Shown one piece after another: positions 58,072 through 64,000 of a stretch of 64,000 bases of DNA. Under the pieces are notes generated by a model that saw only the letters and a list, made by a program, of their open reading frames with translations, was not told the DNA's origin and searched no databases. The stretch's first letter is position 1. Every line of letters starts with the position of its first letter. The DNA comes from Streptomyces erythrochromogenes. Its GTDB lineage: Bacteria > Actinomycetota > Actinomycetes > Streptomycetales > Streptomycetaceae. The stretch is from contig NZ_CP108036.1 of NCBI RefSeq assembly GCF_036170895.1, positions 6,297,501-6,361,500 of the forward strand. Reading direction: 5' to 3'. The translations under genes were made by a program, and so were the position numbers.

Positions 58072-61000
58072 TCACACGGCGAGCGGCTCCAGGTCCCGGT
58101 GGATCCGCCGCTCGTCCCGCGCGTACCGGGTCAGGCTGTGGTCCTCGCCGAGCAGCCGGGTCAGCTCGGACACCACCTCGGCGCGCAGTCTCGCCGCCTC
58201 CTCCTTGCGGCCCATCGAGTCCAGGCTGATCGCCATGTTGGAGCTGCTCGCCAGGGTCTCCGGATGGTGTGCCCCGAGCGCCTCGCGCAGCCGCAGCACG
58301 GCGAGCCGCTCCAGCTCCAGGGCTCCTTCCGGATCGCCCAGGTCCGCCCGGGCGTTGGCCAGGTTGAGGTGGGCGAAGACCGTGTGCGGGTGGTTGTCGC
58401 CGAGGACGTCCCGCATTCCCCGGATCGTCTGCCGCAGCATCGCCTCCGCCGGCTCCGCCGAGCCCGTGCCCCAGTGGAAGACCGCCAGGTTGTTCACGGC
58501 CGCCAGCGTGTACGGGTGCCGCTCGCCCGGCACCTTCATGTACTCGTCCACCACCTCCTGCGCCAGGTCCCGCGCCCCGCCGGGGTCCCCGGTCGCGAAC
58601 AGGTCCGAGGCCAGGTTCAGTTCGCAGGAGAGCAGGTCCGGGTTGACCGAGGTGTACTTGGCCCGGTAGCGGGCCCGGGTGGCCGTGGTCAGCCGCAGCG
58701 CGTCCTCCAGCTGGCCGGCCCTGCGCAGCGACACCGCCAGGTTCTTCGCGGCCGACAGGGTGCCGGGGAACGCCCGCCCCAGCGTCCGCTTGTAGATCTC
58801 GTACGTCCGGCTGAGCAGCTGCACCGAGTCCTCGTACCGGCCCACCTCGCGCAGGTCGCGGGCGAGGTTCTGCGCGGACGACAGGGTGTACGGGTGCTCC
58901 GGGCCGAGCACCTCCGTGCGCAGGTCGTACACCTCCTGGTCGATCTCACGGGCTCTGGTGTACTGGCCCACCAGCCGCAGGTTCAGCGCCAGGTTGTTCG
59001 CGGCCGCCAGGGTGCGCGGGTGCGCCTCGTGGAAGATCTGGCTGAACCCCTCGTGGGCGTCGGTCGCCAGCTCCATCGCCTGCCCGTACTGGCCCAGCGC
59101 GCCCAGAGTGTTGGCCAGGCCGCTCATGGTCATGTACGTGTGCGGGTGCGAGGGTCCGAGCACCGCCCGCTGCCGCTCCAGCGTGACCTCGTCCAGCTCC
59201 TTCGCCTCCACGAACCGGCCCTGCGAACGCAGGATGTTCGACAGGTGGAAGCGCAGGTACAGGTACTGCAGGTCGTCGTTGCCCAGCATCTCCTTCCAGG
59301 CCTCGCGCAGTTCCTCGCCGAGCTGGTAGGCGGCCTTGAAGTCGCCGCGCTTCCACAGGTAGCGGACCCGGTCGATCAGGAGCCGGCGCGTCTCCGGCTC
59401 CTTGCAGTACCGGGCCTCGGCCGGGGTGAGGTGCGACCAGATGGTGTTGAACCGCGGCCACGTCTCCGGGTTGTCGATCGGCTCGTCGTCGTCCGGCCGG
59501 GCGCCGGCCAGGATCCGGTGGACGGCGTGCCGGGCCTCCCGCTGGTCCTCCTCCGGCATCTGCGACCGGATGACGGCCTGCACCAGCCGGTGCACCTGGA
59601 TGCTGTTGCTGACCTGGTCGACCTTGGCCAGCGCGAACCGGCCGATCTCCCGGATCACCCGGCCCAGCACCAGCTTCTCCTGGAGCGAGGCGTCGTACGG
59701 CTTGAGGGCGTCGATCATCTCCTTGCTGTACAGCAGGTTCGCCGAGATCGGCTCGGGAGCCAGGAAGGCGCACAGCTGGAGCAGCCGCACGGCGGCCGGC
59801 GAACGGGACTGGAGCCGCTCTATGGAGATGTTCCAGGTGGCGGCCACCGGCTCCGGATATCCGGGCGGCTGGTTCAGGCCCAGGACGCTCGCCGCCTGCT
59901 GGGCCAGCTGCTCGATGTAGGCGGCCACCGGGGTCGCGGTCTCCGCGATCCAGGCGCCCGCCTGCTCGACGGCCAGCGGCAGGTCGCCCACCGCGACCGC
60001 CACCTGCTCGGCGTCCTCCTTGGTGAGCCCGGGGGCCCGGCGCTGGAGGTGCTCGATGGACTCCTCACGCAGGAACACGTCCACCGGCAGCGCGTCGCCG
60101 TACTGCGACCAGGACTGGTTGCGGGAGGTCACCAGCACGTGCCCCGGACCGCCCGGCGGGAAGAACCGCTTGAGGGTCTCGGGATCGTCCGCGTTGTCGA
60201 AGACCAGCAGCCAGCGGGAGGACGGCACCCCGCGCCGCAGCAGGTCGATCGCCTCCTGGGAGGCGGCCGCCATGTCCTCGCCGGTCTGCGCGCCCAGCCG
60301 TACGGCCAGCTCCGCCAGCGCGGCGACCACGTCGTCGGTCTGTTCCGAGGAGATCCACCACACCAGGTCGTAGTCGGCCATGAACCGGTGCACGTACTCC
60401 AGCGCCACCTGCGTCTTGCCGACGCCGCCGAGGCCGAACAGGGTCTGCGGCTGCGGGAGCACCACGGCCATGCCGCCGCCGAGCTGGTCGCGCATCCGCT
60501 CCAGCACGATGCTGCGGCCGGTGAACCCGGGGTTGCGGGGCGGGGCGTTCCAGATCTTCGGAACGGTCCCCGGGAAGCGGGGACCGGGCTGGGAGGCGCT
60601 CGCCACGCTGTCGGGCAGGGCCATGGGCCGCTCCACCGCGCGCAGCAGGGCGGCGGTGGCGTGCACCTCGTCGAGCCGGAAGAGGTCCACCGGGTTGCGG
60701 TCGATGTACGGCGTGGACAGCCGTACGTCGCCCACCCGCAGCGGTACCAGCTGGCGCCGGCCCCCGGTCGGGTCCTCGGCGGCCGCCCGCTCCCACACGT
60801 CCACGGCCCGGGCCGACTTCAGGTAGGCCGTGGAGAGCAGCACCACCGTGCGGGCGGCGGTGTCGATGCTGATGCCCGTGCCGCCGCCGAGCGTGTCCCC
60901 GGCGGAGCCCGGGCCGGCCGCCGCCGGCGGCCGCTCGGCCGAGACGTCCTTGGGCACCACCCGGAAGCCGGCCCGGGTCAGCACCGACTCGATCCAGTCG

Positions 61001-62073
61001 GCCCACATCCGGTTCTCGGCGACATAGGACAGGAACAGGTCGGCCGGCAGCGCCGGACGGCGCCGCGTGAAGGCGTCCCTGATGCGCAGGCGGACCTCCT
61101 CGCCGATGGCCGGCATGGAAGTGATCCCGCCCTCGGTGACCACTGCGGTCAGCCGCTCGAACGCCGAGAGCAGGGAGTTGGTCAGCCCGGCCTCGTCGCC
61201 GAAGGTGGCCAGCGTCTCCTCGTAGGCGTAGTACGGCCGGTACGGGATCTCCACCGCACCCCAGTAGGAGGTCAGCTCGTCCCCGACCAGGCCGCCCGGG
61301 AACCGGTCGAACTTGATCCGGGCCAGCGCCCGGCCCGCGTCGGCCTTCTCCTTCTCGCCCTCGTCGATCCGCATCGGGACCGGGTAGATCTTGATGCCGC
61401 GGTCGTTGAACCGCTCGTCGATCTGGCGGGCCACGGACGCGGCGCCGTCGATGGACTGGTCGGACAGGGTGAAGCAGTCCACGAGGATGTCCGGGAGGTG
61501 CACGGTGCAGATGTCCGCGATGTCGGACAGGCCGGTGCGGCTGTCGATCAGGACGTAGTCGTAGTTCCGCTTCATGTCGGCGCGTAAGGCGTCGAAGAAC
61601 AGGCCGCCGCCGAGACGGTCGTAGAAGTTGTCCCAGTCGAAGGTGGACACCGTCGCGGAGTACTCGCGGTTCTGCCGGCCCGCCGAGACGAAGTCCAGGG
61701 TGCCGCCGTCGGGGAACTCCCAGCCCAGGGTCTCCGGGGTGAGCGAGACCGCGTGCGGCTGTATCCGCGCGTAGTCCTTGTGCCAGTCGTCGGCGCGCGC
61801 CACCGGACTGGTGGCGGCCCACGCGTACTCGCTGATCAGGTCGATGACCCCGGTGGTGGCCCCGAGCGTGGACGGGTCCAGGAACGGGTGGAAGAAGCGG
61901 TGCAGGCCCGGGGCCTCCAGGTCCCAGTCCACCGCCAGGACCCGCTTGCCGTTGGCCGCCAGGATCCAGGCGGTGTTGGCCAGCGCCATGGTGCGGCCCG
62001 TGCCGCCCTTGTACGAGTAGAAGGTGACGATGCGCCCGTCACGGCCGTCCCTGGTGTCACGACTCGCTGTCAT
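58072..62073 (-). CDS. fxsT: FxSxx-COOH system protein FxsT: ParA-like ATPase + TIR-like + NB-ARC + TPR
   Basis: A 1333-residue NLR-like protein. Residues ~10-330: SIMIBI/ParA-type ATPase (VTFYSYKGGTGRTMALANTA; P-loop Lys is Arg; DYVLIDSRTGLSDIADIC as Walker B). Residues ~342-480: TIR-like (PADLFLSYVAENRMWADWIE, VVLLSTAYLKSARAVDVWER with a Glu at the NADase position). Residues ~505-880: NB-ARC (IWNAPPRNPGFTGRSIVLER, Walker A GLGGVGKTQVA 547-557, Walker B WLLVFDNADD 621-630, winged helix). Residues ~890-1310: about ten kinesin-light-chain-type TPRs (GPSHPHTYMTMSGLANTLGA). ATG 62073 overlaps fxsC by 17 bases. FxsT proteins accompany the FxsA/FxsB RiPP pair; role unproven. Confidence 0.9.
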   Translation of the reverse strand: MTASRDTRDGRDGRIVTFYSYKGGTGRTMALANTAWILAANGKRVLAVDWDLEAPGLHRFFHPFLDPSTLGATTGVIDLISEYAWAATSPVARADDWHKDYARIQPHAVSLTPETLGWEFPDGGTLDFVSAGRQNREYSATVSTFDWDNFYDRLGGGLFFDALRADMKRNYDYVLIDSRTGLSDIADICTVHLPDILVDCFTLSDQSIDGAASVARQIDERFNDRGIKIYPVPMRIDEGEKEKADAGRALARIKFDRFPGGLVGDELTSYWGAVEIPYRPYYAYEETLATFGDEAGLTNSLLSAFERLTAVVTEGGITSMPAIGEEVRLRIRDAFTRRRPALPADLFLSYVAENRMWADWIESVLTRAGFRVVPKDVSAERPPAAAGPGSAGDTLGGGTGISIDTAARTVVLLSTAYLKSARAVDVWERAAAEDPTGGRRQLVPLRVGDVRLSTPYIDRNPVDLFRLDEVHATAALLRAVERPMALPDSVASASQPGPRFPGTVPKIWNAPPRNPGFTGRSIVLERMRDQLGGGMAVVLPQPQTLFGLGGVGKTQVALEYVHRFMADYDLVWWISSEQTDDVVAALAELAVRLGAQTGEDMAAASQEAIDLLRRGVPSSRWLLVFDNADDPETLKRFFPPGGPGHVLVTSRNQSWSQYGDALPVDVFLREESIEHLQRRAPGLTKEDAEQVAVAVGDLPLAVEQAGAWIAETATPVAAYIEQLAQQAASVLGLNQPPGYPEPVAATWNISIERLQSRSPAAVRLLQLCAFLAPEPISANLLYSKEMIDALKPYDASLQEKLVLGRVIREIGRFALAKVDQVSNSIQVHRLVQAVIRSQMPEEDQREARHAVHRILAGARPDDDEPIDNPETWPRFNTIWSHLTPAEARYCKEPETRRLLIDRVRYLWKRGDFKAAYQLGEELREAWKEMLGNDDLQYLYLRFHLSNILRSQGRFVEAKELDEVTLERQRAVLGPSHPHTYMTMSGLANTLGALGQYGQAMELATDAHEGFSQIFHEAHPRTLAAANNLALNLRLVGQYTRAREIDQEVYDLRTEVLGPEHPYTLSSAQNLARDLREVGRYEDSVQLLSRTYEIYKRTLGRAFPGTLSAAKNLAVSLRRAGQLEDALRLTTATRARYRAKYTSVNPDLLSCELNLASDLFATGDPGGARDLAQEVVDEYMKVPGERHPYTLAAVNNLAVFHWGTGSAEPAEAMLRQTIRGMRDVLGDNHPHTVFAHLNLANARADLGDPEGALELERLAVLRLREALGAHHPETLASSSNMAISLDSMGRKEEAARLRAEVVSELTRLLGEDHSLTRYARDERRIHRDLEPLAV

Positions 62074-63409
62074 CCGCGTCCCCCCGGTCGGTGTCGTTGC
62101 TGTCGTTGCCGTCGTTGTGGCCGCCGAACGTGTCGGGCGGGAAGGGCGCCCGCGGCGGGGCCGGAGGCCCGCTCATCCCCATCGGCCCGAGCAGCCGCGG
62201 GCGTTCGGTGTGGGTGTTGCCGGCCGGCAGGTACACCTGGGCGTGTCTGAGGAACTGCTGCGCCGCGGCCTCGACCACCTGCGGCAGGATCTGTCCGAGG
62301 GTCTCCATGTTGGCCACCCCGTTGGCGGCGGCCCGGCAGGCGGCCCGGCCCTGGCCCATCTTGACGGGAAGGGTCTCCTCCAGCCGCCGCGCCAGCTCGA
62401 TCTCCTTCGCGCGGCTCTGGTGGTCGTAGCGGTTCCACGGCACCACGACGTTGACCCACGGGCGGGACTCCTGGTCGAAGGCGGCCAGTCGCTGGCGGCG
62501 GTGCTCGTCCTCCACCACCCAGCGGTCGACGATCAGGATCTCCGGCCGGGTCGGCGGCTGCTTGCTGTCGTAGTGCCCGGCCTCGTCGTCGAAGGAGCCG
62601 ATGCTGGTCTGGTAGTTGAGGTTCTTGACCAGGTCCTCGGCGACGTAGGCGATGGGCCGCTGGGCCACCGGGTGGTACGGGTTCCACTCCAGCGCGTTGT
62701 CCCCGTAGTACTCGGGGCTGCGCCCGTCCGGCAGGTCGTGCCGGGAGGCGGCGGCCACGGTCACGTGCAGGGTGCGGGCGGGGCTGCTGCCCGTGGGGCC
62801 GAAGGCGCTCGGCACCCCGCGGTAGTCCAGCGGGCGGACGGGTTCGAGGCGGACGGTCTCGGCGACCCGGACGATGCGCTTGGCGAGCTCGTACACCGCC
62901 CGCTCGTACTGCTCGGCGTAACCGCGCAGTTTGATCAGCCCGTACAGCCCGTCGGTGACGTAGCGCTCGCCGAAGGTGTTGTGGTTGAACTGCAACCGCT
63001 CCGCGGGTCCGGGCAGTTGCGATGGCGGGACCGGCACCCATAACGCGGGCACGATGGCCTCGGCCGGCTGGTTGCTCAGGGCCCCCTGGTGGATCGCCCG
63101 CTGCGCGAAGGCGTACCACTCCTTGCCGCACATCTCACTGGCGAAGTACCGCGGTGAGAACAACGGGACGAAGACCCGGCAGGTGGCGAGCGCCGCCCCG
63201 AGCCGCTCCGACCAGCCCTCGCCGCTGCGTATCTCCCGGTCCATGAAGCCGGCCTCGGCTCCGGCGGGCAGATCCGTCAGCGCCATGACATGACTGCAGA
63301 GATCGCGGAACAGGCGCTCCACCCACATGTCGGGATCGGGCCCCCCGGCCCCGAACCTCGGTGTATGCGCATAACTGAGAAAAAAATACGGCTGCACTGA
63401 TGCGGGCAC
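62057..63409 (-). CDS. fxsC: TIR-like protein FxsC
   Basis: A 450-residue protein. Residues ~7-120: TIR-like domain (PYFFLSYAHTPRFG at 7-20; DREIRSGEGWSERLGAALAT; VFVPLFSPRYFASEMCGKEW at 79-98, with Glu97 and Trp98 at the catalytic-Glu region). The middle and C-terminal parts (LQFNHNTFGERYVTDGLYGL; LHVTVAAASRHDLPDGRSPE; EWNPYHPVAQRPIAYVAEDL; RPWVNVVVPWNRYDHQSRAK) match the FxsC family as remembered. The last ~40 residues are Pro/Asp-rich. GTG 63409 was chosen at the family N-terminus; ATG 63448 and ATG 63469 are in frame. It is followed by fxsT with a 17-base overlap. Confidence 0.87.
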   Translation of the reverse strand: MPASVQPYFFLSYAHTPRFGAGGPDPDMWVERLFRDLCSHVMALTDLPAGAEAGFMDREIRSGEGWSERLGAALATCRVFVPLFSPRYFASEMCGKEWYAFAQRAIHQGALSNQPAEAIVPALWVPVPPSQLPGPAERLQFNHNTFGERYVTDGLYGLIKLRGYAEQYERAVYELAKRIVRVAETVRLEPVRPLDYRGVPSAFGPTGSSPARTLHVTVAAASRHDLPDGRSPEYYGDNALEWNPYHPVAQRPIAYVAEDLVKNLNYQTSIGSFDDEAGHYDSKQPPTRPEILIVDRWVVEDEHRRQRLAAFDQESRPWVNVVVPWNRYDHQSRAKEIELARRLEETLPVKMGQGRAACRAAANGVANMETLGQILPQVVEAAAQQFLRHAQVYLPAGNTHTERPRLLGPMGMSGPPAPPRAPFPPDTFGGHNDGNDSNDTDRGDADDSES

Positions 63410-63488
63410 ACGCCCCCCGTCCCGAAGATGCGAGCGAAGAAACATCATTCCGGAGCTGCTTCGCCACATCCCCTCATCGTTCAGTCAA

Positions 63489-64000
63489 TCAACATCGGTT
63501 TTCGGTCATCCACTCAAGGGCGTGGTCGACGGCTTCCGGGACGGAGAAGAGCATGGTCGACGCCCCTCCGACCCGCCCCCTGCGCACCCGCGAATCCGGA
63601 AACGCCCTGCCGATCTCCGCGAAATCGCCGTCATCCAGCGTGACGTCCTCGTATGCGGTCCACTCCCCCTCCTGGCGGGACCCCTGGTGCCCCTCCGGAA
63701 GGTTCACCTTCACCACACACTCGTACATGCGCAAGGGGGGCTTCGGAATTCGATACTCCGCGAGATGGAAAGCGGTGCAGACGGAAAACCCCACATTGAT
63801 CATGAGTACCTGTCCGCCCTCCCAGCACAGCTTTCCCAGGGGCGACTCCTCACCCAGGTGGCTTTCGAGGCGGTGCCCGCTGCAGAGCCGCTCCGCGTCC
63901 GCGCCGAGCGCGGCGAAGGAGGTCTGCGGATGGGAGCTGCGCGCGGCGCCCGGCGCGGTGCGGACGGCCTCCGCCAGGGAGCCCATGCCCTGGCTGGGGG
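63489..64000 (-). CDS. AAC(3)-type aminoglycoside N-acetyltransferase family protein, C-terminal part (runs off window)
   Basis: The last ~170 codons of a gene whose 5' end lies beyond base 64000; the frame is open to the edge. Family pattern: PSQGMGSLAEAVRTAPGAAR followed by SSHPQTSFAALGADAERLCS, LGEESPLGKLCWEGGQVLMI and NVGFSVCTAFHLAEYR, as in antibiotic N(3)-acetyltransferases (acetyl-CoA dependent). The C-terminus (EGEWTAYEDVTLDDGDFAEI) is ordinary. It is 79 bases upstream of fxsC on the same strand. In FxSxx-COOH loci such a protein recurs, so it may modify the peptide or its partner rather than an aminoglycoside. No resistance claim is made. Confidence 0.9.
   Translation of the reverse strand, partial: PSQGMGSLAEAVRTAPGAARSSHPQTSFAALGADAERLCSGHRLESHLGEESPLGKLCWEGGQVLMINVGFSVCTAFHLAEYRIPKPPLRMYECVVKVNLPEGHQGSRQEGEWTAYEDVTLDDGDFAEIGRAFPDSRVRRGRVGGASTMLFSVPEAVDHALEWMTENRC

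Noticed and set aside
57907..61587. 1226-codon plus-strand frame
   Set aside because: Antisense to fxsT, whose domains are unmistakable; the frame is rich in Val/Arg/Gln/His typical of shadow frames.

Overview
The window is about 72% GC. It uses codons ending in G or C, frequent GTG/TTG starts and many 1-4 base stop/start overlaps. Gene content and order (ald, an orphan parA, scpAB, cmk, der, a SepF-like gene) are those of a Streptomyces chromosome core. I recognise no integrase, transposase, insertion sequence, tRNA or CRISPR array.

Layout. 1-1560: 3' part of a 23S rRNA gene, 5S rRNA and a strong terminator. 1643-15210: an Arg/Gly-repeat TPR protein, a DUF1015 protein, a HAD phosphatase, an iron-box-preceded FecCD-type siderophore ABC transporter (two permeases plus ATPase), an SCP2 protein, the tlyA-nadK-recN cluster and a glycosyltransferase. 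15481-20456 (minus): a GH15 hydrolase, then a flavin oxidoreductase and a PucR regulator. 20927-26886: pyrG, an ADP-ribose-type Nudix hydrolase, a STAND/TPR ATPase and alanine dehydrogenase. 27213-32179: ParA, a small putative DNA-binding partner, ScpA, ScpB and a pseudouridine synthase, a chromosome-organisation block. 32273-36507: a tightly coupled NAD/ADP-ribose operon behind a palindrome (pnuC, nadR, nrtR, ADP-ribosylglycohydrolase, nucleotidyltransferase), facing a second nucleotidyltransferase. 37250-42947: Rieske lipoprotein, DUF952, YidB-like, then tyrA-cmk-acyltransferase-der. 42961-56501: mainly surface, regulatory and housekeeping genes (Rpf-like protein with LysM, WYL regulator, PAP2 phosphatase, PIG-V-like mannosyltransferase, MFS exporter, acyl-CoA dehydrogenase, SepF-like protein, Cys-rich DUF5685 protein, streptogrisin-type protease).

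The right end (56597-64000) is the most unusual part. On the minus strand lie the 3' part of an AAC(3)-type acetyltransferase gene, a TIR-like FxsC, a 1333-residue FxsT (ParA-like ATPase + TIR-like + NB-ARC + TPR) and a DUF4231/SLATT-like membrane protein. Facing them is a small SLOG-like protein. This looks like the signalling/effector half of an FxSxx-COOH RiPP system. The precursor (fxsA) and radical-SAM maturase (fxsB) would be expected just beyond base 64000.

All calls come from reading the sequence and remembered family motifs; no database search was run. Start codons were chosen by ribosome-binding-site spacing and family N-termini and are stated where they matter.
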